The notes under the pieces: generated by a model
Seen by the model: only the letters and a program-made list of their open reading frames with translations
Told to the model about the DNA's origin: nothing
Database searches by the model: none
Translations under genes and position numbers: made by a program
Part shown: positions 37,995 to 49,484 of the stretch, piece by piece
Layout: the number at the start of each line of letters is the position of its first letter
Numbering within the stretch: position 1 is the stretch's first letter
DNA from: VRUE01 sp963728835
GTDB lineage: Bacteria; Actinomycetota; Thermoleophilia; Solirubrobacterales; 70-9
Reading direction: 5' to 3'
Assembly (NCBI GenBank): GCA_963728835.1
Contig: CAVSKZ010000001.1
Span: 310,001-374,000, forward strand
Length of the DNA stretch: 64,000 nt

Positions 37995-38150
37995 TAGCGT
38001 TTGCTAACCTGCCGCCAACTTCCCGCTGAATCTCCGCCTACATACCGCGGGGAGCGGGGGACCCACTTGTTGGGGCGAATCGCCGGCATCTGCCGCGTAG
38101 CGCAGCTCTTTCAGCGCGAGCCCGTCAGCTAACCCCGTAAGCGTCGCAAA
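37995..38150 (+). ncRNA. c-di-AMP riboswitch (ydaO-yuaA class)
   Basis: Conserved core blocks of this class are present in order: GGGGAGCGGGGGACCCA, TTGGGGCGAATC, then a variable GC stem, GAGCCCGTCAGCTAACCCC and GTAAGCG. Outer boundaries are approximate. The RNA ends about 6 bases before the ATG of an RlpA-like cell-wall gene, the typical actinobacterial target (cell-wall hydrolases and Rpf-type proteins). With no terminator between, control may be through ribosome access or premature termination inside the fold. Lies directly after rnpB and its terminator. Confidence 0.9.
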
Positions 38151-38155
38151 GAGCA

Positions 38156-38659
38156 ATGAAGGCAGCGAGAAACCGCCTCGGGCGGAAAGACCATTCACGG
38201 ATCGGCCACGCGCGCAGCGGGGGCATCGGGCGGCGGTTGCGCCTCGCCGTCCTTGGCGGCGCCCTGGTGGCTCTGGGGCTCGGCACCGTCCCGGCGCAGG
38301 CGGGGACCGGCGGCGTCGGGACCCCCGGCGAAACGGCGTCCGGCGGGGCCATCGCCTTCAGCAGCCCGATGCGCTCGGCCGGCGCCACCTGGTACGGGCC
38401 CGGGCTCTACGGCAACAGCACCGCCTGCGGCCAGACGCTGCGGCCGGGCACGGTCGGCGTCGCCCACAAGACGCTTCCCTGCGGCACCACGCTGAAGTTC
38501 GCCTACCACGGCCGTTACCTGGTCACGAAGGTGATCGACCGCGGGCCGTACACGGAGGGCTACGACTTCGACTTGACCAACGGCGCCCGCCACGCCCTCG
38601 ACTTCGAGGGCGTGGACCGCGTGCGCTACGCGGTCGCGATTCGCAACGCGGCCGACTAG
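38156..38659 (+). CDS. Secreted RlpA-like double-psi beta-barrel protein
   Basis: 167 residues: signal peptide after a basic N-terminus (LAVLGGALVALGLGTVPAQAG), then an RlpA/3D-type domain: GATWYGPGLYGNSTACGQ, VGVAHKTLPCGTTLKF, VTKVIDRGPYTEGYDFDLT. The DRGPY block and the aspartates are the conserved septal-ring lytic transglycosylase-like core. Preceded directly by a c-di-AMP riboswitch, linking it to cell-wall or osmotic control. Whether it cuts peptidoglycan is unknown. Confidence 0.9.
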   Translation: MKAARNRLGRKDHSRIGHARSGGIGRRLRLAVLGGALVALGLGTVPAQAGTGGVGTPGETASGGAIAFSSPMRSAGATWYGPGLYGNSTACGQTLRPGTVGVAHKTLPCGTTLKFAYHGRYLVTKVIDRGPYTEGYDFDLTNGARHALDFEGVDRVRYAVAIRNAAD

Positions 38660-38674
38660 AGAGGACAACGTCCG

Positions 38675-38847
38675 CTAGGACCCGTTCCGTCAGGGGACGT
38701 GCTACTGGGACGGTTCAGGGCCAAGCGGAACGGTCACGGCGCGGGTTCCGCATGGCAGCGCCATGTGGGATCCCGCGACGGGGCCGAGTCCGCGCCGTGC
38801 CCTGGGCCGTATCCAGGGGTGCGATCACCTGGCGGAACGGGTCCTAG
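38675..38847. repeat. 173-nt imperfect palindrome bounded by CTAG (element B)
   Basis: Terminal arms CTAGGACCCGTTCCGTCAGG and CCTGGCGGAACGGGTCCTAG match 19 of 20 positions; a central GCGGGTTCC...CATGGC-AGC-GCCATG...GGGATCCCGC forms a second strong stem with a 3-nt loop. The region between arms is only partly complementary. It begins 16 bases after the RlpA stop. Could be a structured 3' RNA or a MITE-like element; no clear target-site duplication. Confidence 0.7.
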
Positions 38848-38915
38848 GCAGGATTTCCCGCTTTTGCGGCTAATCTGGCCCGAACGGGCAGGTTTCCAAC
38901 GAGAGGAGCACGGGA

Positions 38916-39644
38916 ATGTCGAGGTCTTCGCAGGCAGCTGTCAACGCCAGTTCGGCCGGGGCCATCGGTCGGGTGGGGGTTGCCCTCTCGCTTGCGGCCC
39001 TGCTGGGTCTCCTCGTCACCCTCGGCGCCAGCGCCGGGGCGGCGACCACCTCGAAGACGACCGTCGTGCTCGGCGACACCGGCACGATGCCGGACCCCTC
39101 CTGCCCCGACTCGCCCTGCCAGGCGATCGGCAGCGTCACCGGATTCCAGGTCAGCACGGCTCAGGGCTCGCTTCCCTTCCGCGTCCGCAAGGACGGCAAG
39201 GTGAAGTCCTGGACCCTGACCCTGGCCGAGCCGACCGGCAGCCAGCGCTCCTTCTTCAACAACTTCTTCGGCACGCCGCCCGAGGCGCGCCTGGCGATCC
39301 TGCGCCGCATCCCCGAGACCAACCCGCCCCGCTACAACCTGCGCGCCCAGGGCTCGATCCAGGTGCTCAGCCCCTATCTGGGCCAGACGGTCAAGTTCGG
39401 CGCCAACCTGCGGGTGCAGAAGGGCGACATCGTCGGCCTCACGGTGCCGACCTGGGCCCCCGCCTTCGCGCAGGGCCTGCCCAGCACCGACGCCTGGCGA
39501 GCCAGCCGCGAGGCCGGCATGTGCGTCGACGCCACCGACGTCCGCCAGGGCGAACCGCAGATGAAGGTGGGCCGCCGGGCCGAATACGGCTGCCGCTACT
39601 CAACCGCAAGGCTCCTCTACACCGTCACCGTCGTCGAGGACTAG
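38916..39644 (+). CDS. Secreted protein of unknown function
   Basis: 242 residues with an N-terminal signal (VGVALSLAALLGLLVTLGASAGA). Not recognised. The mature part has cysteine pairs (PDPSCPDSPCQAIG and GMCVDATDV...EYGCRYS), FRVRKDGKVKSWTLTLAEPTG, and TVPTWAPAFAQGL, suggesting a beta-sandwich carried in Solirubrobacterales-type exoproteins. GAGGAGCACGGG precedes the ATG. A family-H hairpin follows 17 bases after the stop. Confidence 0.75.
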   Translation: MSRSSQAAVNASSAGAIGRVGVALSLAALLGLLVTLGASAGAATTSKTTVVLGDTGTMPDPSCPDSPCQAIGSVTGFQVSTAQGSLPFRVRKDGKVKSWTLTLAEPTGSQRSFFNNFFGTPPEARLAILRRIPETNPPRYNLRAQGSIQVLSPYLGQTVKFGANLRVQKGDIVGLTVPTWAPAFAQGLPSTDAWRASREAGMCVDATDVRQGEPQMKVGRRAEYGCRYSTARLLYTVTVVED

Positions 39645-39660
39645 CTGGTAGCGAGCGGGG

Positions 39661-39738
39661 AGGGACGGGGGTGCCCCCTCCCAAAACGCTCGGCAGGAGC
39701 CTCGCTTGAGTGTTTTGGGAGGGGGCACCCCCGTCCCT
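39661..39738 (+). repeat. Family-H hairpin, copy 1
   Basis: Perfect 27-bp arms (39661-39687 and 39712-39738) ending CCAAAAC and GTTTTGG, around a 24-nt loop that on the plus strand starts GCTCGGCAGGAGCC. It is 17 bases after the stop of the secreted-protein gene and in that gene's sense orientation. Confidence 0.88.
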
Positions 39739-39860
39739 TTCCAAGCTTCCCCCGCGCTAGTCGCCCGCATCGCCCGCAGCAAGCACAAAGCACAGCTGGG
39801 GAGTTGAGCTCCGCTTTGCGAGCTCGTCCCGGCGGCCTCCGGATTGCTTATAGCTGTTGA

Positions 39861-39940
39861 AGAGAGGCGGGAGGGGGGTCCTCAAAACACTCCAGCGAGG
39901 CTCCCGCCGAGCGTTTTGAGGACCCCCCTCCCGCCTCTCT
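39861..39940 (-). repeat. Family-H hairpin, copy 2
   Basis: Perfect 28-bp arms (39861-39888 and 39913-39940) ending CTCAAAAC and GTTTTGAG, with a 24-nt loop. On the minus strand the loop starts GCTCGGCGGGAGCC, matching the other copies. It lies 11 bases after the stop of the AhpD-like gene, in its sense orientation. Confidence 0.88.
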
Positions 39941-39950
39941 TACCGCACGC

Positions 39951-40517
39951 CTATGCGACCGACGGGAGAACCCTGGGACCGCTCTGGTCCTTGGGCAACT
40001 CAGCCGCTCCGGCAATGAGACTCTGGAACTCATTGAGCGCGAGGTGCGCGACGGCCTCCAGCAGCTGCTCGTCGTCCCAGCCGATCTCGCGCGCCTCCTC
40101 GTGCAGGTGGAGGGCCGGGTGGCCGTTGGCCTCGAGGGCGCCGTGCAGGTACTCGAGCAGCGCCGCCTCTTTCGGGTCGGCCGATCCGAAGCTGCGGGCC
40201 CGGGAGACCTCGTCGAGGCCGAGGCCCGCGCCGCGCGCGGTCTTCGCGTGCTGGGCGATGCTGTAGCCGTCGTCGCGGTACTCGGCCACGGCCAGCGCGA
40301 TCCTCACCTGGGTCGCCCGCGGCAGGACGCCGCCGCGCAGCTCCGAGCGCATCCGCGTGTAGGCCCGCAGGACGGCGGGCGCGCCGGCGAGCACGCCCAC
40401 GAACTTGGTCACCGCCCCGCCCGTCGCCTGGATCGTCTTGATCAGGGGGGCGCTCTCGTCAGGTGCCGTCAACTCGTCGTGGATCTGGAACCTGCTCACG
40501 TCTGTTTTCACTGTCAA
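39951..40517 (-). CDS. AhpD-like / carboxymuconolactone decarboxylase family protein
   Basis: About 188 residues of the alkylhydroperoxidase-like fold. AGAPAVLRAYTRMRSEL and LPRATQVRIALAVAEYRDDGYSIAQHAKTARGAGL correspond to the catalytic-helix region, but the usual CxxC is absent: the position reads Y-S-I-A-Q-H, as in non-redox members. Several starts are possible; TTG 40517 has GGAGG 9 bases upstream and gives the expected N-terminus (SRFQIHDELTAPDES). A palindrome in the upstream promoter region may regulate it. Confidence 0.75.
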   Translation of the reverse strand: MTVKTDVSRFQIHDELTAPDESAPLIKTIQATGGAVTKFVGVLAGAPAVLRAYTRMRSELRGGVLPRATQVRIALAVAEYRDDGYSIAQHAKTARGAGLGLDEVSRARSFGSADPKEAALLEYLHGALEANGHPALHLHEEAREIGWDDEQLLEAVAHLALNEFQSLIAGAAELPKDQSGPRVLPSVA

Positions 40518-40596
40518 TTTGCATCGCCTCCGGCTTCGTCCGCGGATTTCCCGCTTCACAGAGCCTTTAAGTGGCCTTTACTTTACTTTTAGCCAT

Positions 40597-40617
40597 TAAC
40601 TTACGTCTAGTAAGTTA
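40597..40617. promoter_or_regulatory. Inverted-repeat operator candidate upstream of the AhpD-like gene
   Basis: TAACTTAC-N5-GTAAGTTA, perfect 8-bp arms, in an AT-rich stretch between the divergent AhpD-like and glnA genes. TetR-type operators often look like this; no regulator is adjacent. Confidence 0.55.
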
Positions 40618-40787
40618 TACCCGCTTTTCGGCGTTCGCGCAAGTCGCCTATACCCGGATCTACGTTTGGTCTATCGCTCGGGTCCCACCGCCATCCCGGA
40701 GCCGCCCAGCGCGCCTTGCTCCCGTCGGCAGGCGTGCGTGAGTATTTTCAGCCAGACTCCAGAGGCCCACCAGCCCAGGAGAGACGA

Positions 40788-42140
40788 ATGGCAGATCAAC
40801 CGAAGAGCGCCGCTGACGTCACCCAGATCGTCGAGGAACACGACGTACGCTTCGTCCGCCTCTGGTTCACCGACGTGCTCGGCCAGCTGAAGAGCTTCTC
40901 GATCAACTCCGCCGAGCTGGAGGACGCCTTCGAAGGCGGCATGGGCTTCGACGGCTCCTCGATCACGGGCTTCAACCCGATCGAGGAGTCGGACATGATC
41001 GCGATGCCCGACCCCTCGACCTTCGCCCTGCTCCCCTGGCGGCCCGAGGGCGAGAACGCCGTCGCCCGCATGTTCTGCGACGTCCGCGTGCCCGGCGGCG
41101 AGCCCTACGAGGGCGACCCCCGCTGGATCATGCGCCGCGCCCTCGAGCGGGCCGAGGAGATGGGCTTCGACGCCTTCAACATCGGCCCCGAGCTCGAGTT
41201 CTTCTATTTCCGCTCCGCCAAGCCCGAGGGCGGCGTGCCCGAGGTCCTCGACGAGGGCGGTTACTTCGACCTGACCACGCTCGACGCCGGCTCCGACGTG
41301 CGCCGCGACACGGTCCTGGCGCTGGAGAAGATGGGCATCCACGTCGAGTACACGCACCACGAGGTCGGCCCCTCCCAGCACGAGGTCGACATGCGCTACA
41401 AGAACGCGCTGGCGATGGCCGATGACTGCATGACCTACCGGATCGTGGTCAAGGAGTACGCGATGAAGTACGGCTGGCACGCCACCTTCATGCCGAAGCC
41501 CCTCTTCGGCGAGAACGGATCCGGCATGCACGTCCACCAGTCGCTGACCAAGGACGGCAAGAACGCCTTCTTCGACGCCGACGACCAGTACTTCCTCAGC
41601 CCGACGGCGAAGGCCTTCATCGCCGGCCAGCTCAAGCACGCCCGCGAGATCTCACCGCTCTTCGCCCAGTGGGTCAACTCCTACAAGCGCCTGGTGCCCG
41701 GCTTCGAGGCCCCGGTCTACCTCGCCTGGTCGCGCCGCAACCGCTCGGCCCTGATCCGGGTGCCCCTCTACCACCCCGGCAAGGAGGGCGCGACCCGGGC
41801 CGAGCTGCGCTGCCCCGACCCGGCCTGCAATCCCTATCTCTGCTTCGCCGGCATGCTGCAGGCGGGCCTGGAGGGGATCGAGAAGGGCTACGAGCTGCCC
41901 GAGCCGATGGAGCAGAACCTCTACCACCTCTCGCCGGAGGAGCTCGCCCATCAAGGCATTGAGCAGCTGCCGGAGACGCTGGGCGAGGCGATCGAGATCG
42001 CCGCCGAGTCCGAGCTGGTGCTGCGCACGCTCGGGGAGCACACCTTCCGTCGCTTCGTCGAGATCAAGCGCCAGGAGTGGGACGACTACCGCGTCCAGGT
42101 CACTCCGTATGAGATAGAGCAGTTTCTTCCGGTGCTCTAG
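40788..42140 (+). CDS. glnA: Glutamine synthetase, type I
   Basis: ATP-dependent ammonia assimilation into glutamine. 450 residues: beta-grasp part FTDVLGQLKSF, FDGSSITGF, catalytic NIGPELEFFYF, HHEVGPSQHEVD, the loop PLFGENGSGMHVHQS, and the KRLVPGFEAPVYLAWSRRNRSALIRVP block. The adenylylation-site region reads EQNLYHLSPEE; its form and the length are closer to type I-alpha enzymes than adenylylated I-beta, so feedback rather than adenylylation control is likely (inference). AGGAGAG precedes the ATG. Its 3' end overlaps the convergent MMPL gene by 41 bases. Confidence 0.95.
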   Translation: MADQPKSAADVTQIVEEHDVRFVRLWFTDVLGQLKSFSINSAELEDAFEGGMGFDGSSITGFNPIEESDMIAMPDPSTFALLPWRPEGENAVARMFCDVRVPGGEPYEGDPRWIMRRALERAEEMGFDAFNIGPELEFFYFRSAKPEGGVPEVLDEGGYFDLTTLDAGSDVRRDTVLALEKMGIHVEYTHHEVGPSQHEVDMRYKNALAMADDCMTYRIVVKEYAMKYGWHATFMPKPLFGENGSGMHVHQSLTKDGKNAFFDADDQYFLSPTAKAFIAGQLKHAREISPLFAQWVNSYKRLVPGFEAPVYLAWSRRNRSALIRVPLYHPGKEGATRAELRCPDPACNPYLCFAGMLQAGLEGIEKGYELPEPMEQNLYHLSPEELAHQGIEQLPETLGEAIEIAAESELVLRTLGEHTFRRFVEIKRQEWDDYRVQVTPYEIEQFLPVL

Positions 42141-44588
42141 GGGGCGCCTCGCTGGTTCGCGAGAGCGCCGATGGCCACCAGAACCTGTCGCCGAGGGTGA
42201 GGGCGGCTGAGGGGACCAGGACGCTGCGGACCAGGAAGGTGTCGAGCAGGACGCCGAAGGCGACGACGAAGCCGAGCTCGGTGAGGAAGGTGAGGGGGAG
42301 GACTGCCAGCACCGAGAAGGTGCCGGCGAGCACGATGCCGGCGCTGGTGATGACCGCGCCGGTGACCGCGAGGGCGCGCAGGATCCCCTGTTCGGAGCCG
42401 TGCTTGATCGTCTCCTCCCGCGCGCGGGCGATCAGGAAGATGTTGTAGTCGACCCCCAGGGCGACGAGGAAGACGAAGGCGAACAGCGGCAGGGAGGGGT
42501 CCGAGCCCGGGAAGCCGAAGATCACGTCGAAGACGAAGTAGCCGACGCCGAGCGCGGCGAGGAAGCTGAGGATGACCGTGCCGACCAGGACCAGCGGCGC
42601 TGTGATCGCGCGCAGCAGGCCGACCAGGATCAGGAAGACGACGAGCAGGATGATCGGCGGGATCACGATCGAGTCCCAGGCGGCGGCGTCGCGGACGTCG
42701 AATTCGACTGCGGAGGGCCCGCCGACCAGGGCTTCCGGCGATGCGCCGTGGGCCGCCTCGCGGATCGGTTCGACCAGGTCGAAGGCGTCGGTCGAGTAGG
42801 GGTTGGGTTCGAGGGTGGCCTGGACCAGGGTTCCCGGCGGCCCTTCCGCGACGGGCGGCGAGACGGCCTCGACCCCGCTCACCTCGGCAACCGCGGTCCT
42901 GACCGCCGGAACTTCGGAGCGCTCCGGGACGACGACGTCGGTGAGCGCGGTCGTGCCGGCCGGGAAGCTCTTGTTGAGCAGGTCCTGGCCTTCCACCGAT
43001 TCGACTTCCTCGCGGTAGGTGTCTTCGCTGGTCAGTTCGGTCGAGAAGAAGGCGAAGCCGGCGCAGAAGACGAGCAGCACGGCGATCGAGCCGGTCATCA
43101 CCCGGCGCGGCGAGAGCGCGACCCGGTCGCCGATGCGTTTCCAGAGGCCGTGGGTGGCGTCGGCCGCATGCTCGAGCCGGTGGCGCCGTGCCTCGTAGGG
43201 GGCGAAGAAGGCACGGTCCAGCCGGGGGAAGAGCAGTGAGGGGATCCGGCCGAAGCTGATCAGGCGGAGGAGGGTGTTGAGGACGATGAGCGGGCTGAGG
43301 AGGAGGAAGAGGAGGACGCCGAGGACGACTCTGGCGAGCGCCGCAGCACCGGAGCCCTCGACGTAGTTGCGGCGCGCCTTCTCTGAGATTGCGCCGGCGG
43401 CGGGCGCGGTCTCGGGCGCGTGGGGGACGAAGGGCCAGAAGGCGCGGCGGCCGAAGATCGTCAGCAGCGCCGGCAGCAGGGTCAGCATCGAGAGCGCGGC
43501 GCAGGCGATCCCCATCGCGGCGATCGGCCCGAGGCCGGCGGTGCCGTTGACCTTGGCCAGCACCAGGCAGAGCAGCGCTGCGATCACGGTCAGCGCCGAG
43601 GCGAAGATCGCCGGGCCGGCGGAGGCGAGGGCGGTCTGCATCGCCTCGTGCTTGTCGACCGTGTGGTGCAGCTCCTCCCGGTAGCGGGCGACGAGCAGCA
43701 GGGCGTAGTCGGTGCCCGCCCCGAGGACGAGGACCGACATGATCGAACTCGACTGGCCGTTGATCGTCACCCCCAGCTCGGAGAGGCCGTAGCCGAGAGA
43801 GCGCGAGAGCGTCTCGGCGAACATCACTGCCACCAGCGGGATGAGGAAGAACATCGGCGAGCGGTAGATCACGATCAGCAGGAAGATCACGAGGCTGAGG
43901 GCAGCCAGCAGCAGCGTCCCGTTGATGCCTTCGAAGACTTCGATCGCGTCGGCCGAGAAGCCCGCGCCGCCGGTTATCTTGGCTTCGAGGCCACCGGCTT
44001 CGTCGGTGATCTCCTCGCGCCAGTACTTGACCGGGTCGACGATCCGTTCGCCCTCTCCTTCGGCCTTGATGTAGGCGTTGAGGATCGCCTCCTTGCCGTC
44101 GGGAGAGCAGATCGGGCCGACGAAGGGCGCGTAGCCGGCGGGCTGCCCTTCGACGGTGCTGGTCGTCGTCCCACAGCCCTCTGGCAGCCCGTTCGGCGCC
44201 TCGCTTGGGGCCTTGTCGAGGGTTTGGGCCTTGCCGCCTCCGGCAGCAGCCGTAGCGCCATCGGCGATCACCCCGGGGAAGCGCTCTTCGGTCATCCGGC
44301 CGACGTCTTCGACGATCGTCTGCCGATCGGCCGCGGTGAGGCCGGAGTCGCGCCGGTAGACGATCACCGCGGGGGCGAGTTCGCCCTTCTGCAGCTCCTC
44401 GGTGGCGTCGAGCGCGTGGGTCGATTCGGCGTCGCCGGGCAGGTAGGAGGTCGCCTCGTTGCTTTCGGCGTCTTCGAACTTCTCCGGCAGGCCGGCCGGT
44501 CCGGCGGCGATGAAGATCCCGACGAACCAGATCGCGAAGACGACCCACTTCGAGCGACGACCGGCGGCGAAGGTGAAAAGGGAGCCCC

Positions 44589-44592
<4 letters not shown>
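42100..44592 (-). CDS. MMPL-family RND transporter
   Basis: 830 residues with two repeats of one helix, a large extracytoplasmic domain, and five helices. MMPL motifs: GQSSSIMSVLVLGAGTDYALLLVARYREEL in the first half and FVFLVALGVDYNIFLIARAREE in the second, containing the proton-relay Asp-Tyr pairs. Such proteins export lipids or drugs. GTG start overlaps the stop of the DUF255 gene, a coupled pair. Substrate unknown. Confidence 0.92.
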
Positions 44593-46571
<1,979 letters not shown>

Positions 46572-46702
46572 TGCGTTCACACTACCCGCGGACGCTCGAC
46601 CCCCACTTTTGGCGGCAAGGGGTAGCCGATACTTGAACGAATTCCCTGCAGTCAGGCGTGGCCTGCGATCCGATCGGGTGCGGAAAGTTCTAACTTCTGT
46701 GA

Positions 46703-48109
46703 GTGACCGAGGAAGCGCTGCCAATCCAGAGCAATCCAGAGATCGAGTCGGTGCTTGCCAAACTCGATCTCGAGGACCGCAAGGTCGTCGCCGATGCCCT
46801 TGCGAGGGCCGAGAAGACCGAGGCGCAGCTGCGCTACATCGCGGACCACGACTCGCTCACCGGGCTGCTCGACCGGCGCCGCTTCCGCTCCGAGCTCGAC
46901 CAGTTCACCTCGTTCACCGCCCGCTACGGCGGCCAGGGCGCGGTGATGATCATCGACATCGACGGCCTCAAGGCCGTCAACGACTCGCTCGGCCACCATG
47001 CCGGCGACATCCTGATTCGCCGCATCGCCGGGATCATGCGCGAACGCGTGCGGACGACCGACATCGTCGCCCGTCTCTCCGGCGACGAGTTCGCGGTGCT
47101 GATGCCCCAGTCCGACACCGCGGGCGCCCTGCAGCTGGGCGAGGACCTGCGCGCCCAGGTGGCGGAGAGCGCCGCGGCGTCCGAGGCCGGGGGGGCCACG
47201 ATCAGCGTCGGCATCACGATGTTCGGCGGCGAGCGCGAGATCGGCGCCGAGGCGATCCTCGTCGCGGCCGACCAGGCGATGTACCGGGCAAAGGAGGGAG
47301 GGCGCAACCAGATCGCGCTCTTCGAGGACCCCCGCGAGCCGCAACGCGGGCAGGAGCGCCGCCAGACCACGACGGCAAGGATCCGCGACGCCCTCACCCA
47401 CGACCGCCTTAGCCTTCACACGCAGCCGATCCGCAGTCTCGCCTCCGGCGGGATCGAGCGCTACGAGCTGCTCCTGCGGATGACCGGCGAGGACGGCGAG
47501 CTGCTGCCGGCGGCCTCCTTCATCGAGGCGGCGGAGCGCTCGGGGATGGTCCAGGAGCTCGACCGCTGGGTCGTCGCCAAGGCCCTGGAGCTGCTCGCGG
47601 CACGCCAGCGCAGCGGGGACCCGGTCTCCCTGCACGTCAACCTCTCCGGCGCCTCGGTCGCGGACCTCTCGGTGCTCGAATTCATCGAAAGGCGCCTCGA
47701 CGAAGGCCAGGCCGACCCGGCGCGCTGCACCTTCGAGATCACCGAGACGGCGCGGGTCCACGACTACGAAGCGGCCGGCGGCTTTGCCGACCGGCTGACC
47801 GAGTTCGGCTGCCAGGTGGCGATCGACGACTACGGCGCCGGCTTCGGCCCCTTCCACTACCTCAAGCAGATCCCCTTCGACCTGATCAAGATCGACGGCT
47901 CCTTCATCCGCGACATGCCCAACAGCGACGCCGACCAGCTAACCGTGCAGGCGATCGTCCAGATCGCCCGCGGCCTGGGCAAGACCACGATCGCCGAGTA
48001 CGTCCAGGACGACGTCACCGCCGAGATGCTGCGCGAGTACGGCGTCGACATGGCCCAGGGCTACCACCTGGGGCGTCCCGTGGACGTCGAAGAGGCGCTG
48101 GCGGCCTAA
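46703..48109 (+). CDS. GGDEF-EAL cyclic-di-GMP protein
   Basis: About 468 residues: short N-terminus, GGDEF domain from about residue 50 (DHDSLTGLLDRRRF, DIDGLKAVND, signature ARLSGDEFAVLMP, i.e. SGDEF), then EAL domain (YELLLRM at the EAL position, HVNLSG, FEITETARV, AIDDYGAGF, LIKIDGSFI, AEYVQDD). The phosphodiesterase metal residues are mostly kept, so PDE activity is plausible; cyclase activity with SGDEF is possible. No sensor or membrane segment. GTG start; the end overlaps the convergent aminotransferase stop. Confidence 0.92.
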   Translation: MTEEALPIQSNPEIESVLAKLDLEDRKVVADALARAEKTEAQLRYIADHDSLTGLLDRRRFRSELDQFTSFTARYGGQGAVMIIDIDGLKAVNDSLGHHAGDILIRRIAGIMRERVRTTDIVARLSGDEFAVLMPQSDTAGALQLGEDLRAQVAESAAASEAGGATISVGITMFGGEREIGAEAILVAADQAMYRAKEGGRNQIALFEDPREPQRGQERRQTTTARIRDALTHDRLSLHTQPIRSLASGGIERYELLLRMTGEDGELLPAASFIEAAERSGMVQELDRWVVAKALELLAARQRSGDPVSLHVNLSGASVADLSVLEFIERRLDEGQADPARCTFEITETARVHDYEAAGGFADRLTEFGCQVAIDDYGAGFGPFHYLKQIPFDLIKIDGSFIRDMPNSDADQLTVQAIVQIARGLGKTTIAEYVQDDVTAEMLREYGVDMAQGYHLGRPVDVEEALAA

Positions 48110-49470
48110 GCGGTTACGTCACGGGCGAAGGCCTCGAAGGCGTCGAGGTATCGCCGCAGGTCCTCGTCGTCGTGGGCGATCGAGAGCGTCCACTCCTCCT
48201 CGACCCCGGGGGTCATGAAGATGCCGTGGTTCATGTGGTAGAGCCAGGCCAGGGTCGAGAGCTCTTCGTCGACGTCTGAGAGGTAGTCGCGGTACTCGTG
48301 CATCCGGGTCGGCGAGAAGATCACGCAGCCCTTGGCGCCCATGCCCTCGGTGTAGGCGGGGAGGTCGTAGCCGTCGACGATCTCCTGGCAGCCGTCGAGC
48401 AGGCCCCGGTTGGTCGCCTCAAAGCGCTCGTAGACGTCGTCGGTGAGCACTTCGGTCAGGGTCGCCTCGGCCGCGGCCATCACCAGCGGGTTGCCGTTGA
48501 AGGTGCCGTACTGCTTGACCGTCCCGTCGGCGACGATCGCCGCCAGCTCCTCGCTCATTCCGATCGCCCCGCCCGGGTAGCCGCCGCAGCTGGCCTTGGC
48601 CAGGGTGATCATGTCGGGGACGACGCCGAAGCGGGCGGTGGCGCCGCCGGGCGAGATCGTCGCGCCGGTCTTGACCTCGTCGAAGATCAGCTTCACGCCG
48701 TGCTCGGCGGTCAGCTCGCGCACCCGCTCCAGGTAGCCCTCGCGCGGCGGGATGATGTTGATGTTCATCATCGCCGGCTCCATGATCAGCCCGGCGACCT
48801 GCTCGCCGATCTTCTCCAGCACGCTCTGCAGGGCGTCGGCGTCGTTGAAGGGGACGGCGCGGGTCAGTTCGCGTCATCGCGTCGGGCGTGCCGCCTCCGT
48901 AGGGGACGCTGACCGGGTCGTCGCGGGCACCGAGCGCCTCGAGCGGCGGGTAGACGGAGACCATCACGGCGTCGTGGTGGCCGTGGTAGGAGCCCTCGAT
49001 CTTGAGGATCGTGTCGCGGCCGGTGGCGCCGCGGGCGAGGTGGACGGCGTCCATCGTCGCCTCGGTGCCGGAGTTGTTGAAGCGCCACTGCGGCAGGCCG
49101 AAGCGGCGGCTGAGCTCCTCGGCGACCGCGATCGAGCCGTCGGTGGGGGCGGCGAAGTGCGGTGCCTTCGTCGATCCGCGCCTTCACCGCGGCGCCGACG
49201 GTCGGGTTGGCGTGGCCGATGCACATCACGCCGAAGCCGTTGTGGAAGTCGGCGTACTCGTTGCCGTCGACGTCCCAGACCCGGCTGCCCTTGCCGCGCT
49301 CGACGTAGACCGGCCAGGGGTCGTTGGACTGGAAGGAGGAGGGGACGCCGTTCGGCATCACCTTCACCGCCCGCTCGTAAGGTCTTCGCCGACTGCCCGG
49401 TGCTGTTGCGGAAGCGCTCCTGTTGCGCCTCGGTCAGCGCCGCGATCCGCTTGCGATCGATCTGCTCCAC
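48106..49470 (-). CDS. Class III aminotransferase, glutamate-1-semialdehyde aminomutase-like (frameshifts)
   Basis: PLP-dependent fold type I enzyme of about 453 residues. Blocks across frames: VMPNGVPSSFQSNDPWPVYV, WDVDGNEYADFHNGFGVMCIGHANP, RFNNSGTEATMDAVHLARGATG, IEGSYHGHHDAV, LIFDEVKTGATISPGG, the PLP lysine in ITLAKASCGGYPGGAIG, and TFNGNPLVMAAAEATL. It resembles HemL but differs around the lysine, so I do not call it hemL. Frame changes near 49380, 49160 and 48870. GTG start at 49470. Confidence 0.85.
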
Positions 49471-49484
49471 AGCTGAAGCCTAGA

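Larger units (their letters stand above)
39645..39950. other. 306-bp convergent intergenic region with two hairpin elements
   Basis: Lies between the stops of the secreted protein (plus) and the AhpD-like gene (minus). It holds two family-H hairpins in opposite orientation (39661-39738 and 39861-39940). The 120 bp between them shows no coding signature or RNA I can name. Confidence 0.7.

Noticed and set aside
38675..38847. Element B as an insertion sequence
   Set aside because: It has good terminal inverted repeats but no open frame and no convincing target duplication; kept as a palindrome of unknown nature.
39738..39860. Hidden small gene or RNA between hairpins 1 and 2
   Set aside because: No start with a ribosome-binding site, no codon-position bias and no recognisable RNA structure beyond the hairpins.
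39951..40517. AhpD peroxidase activity
   Set aside because: The CxxC redox motif is missing, so only family membership is claimed.
48106..49470. Calling the aminotransferase hemL
   Set aside because: The residues around the PLP lysine (LAKASCGGYPGG) differ from the usual HemL GKIIGGGLPVGA block, so only the class is assigned.
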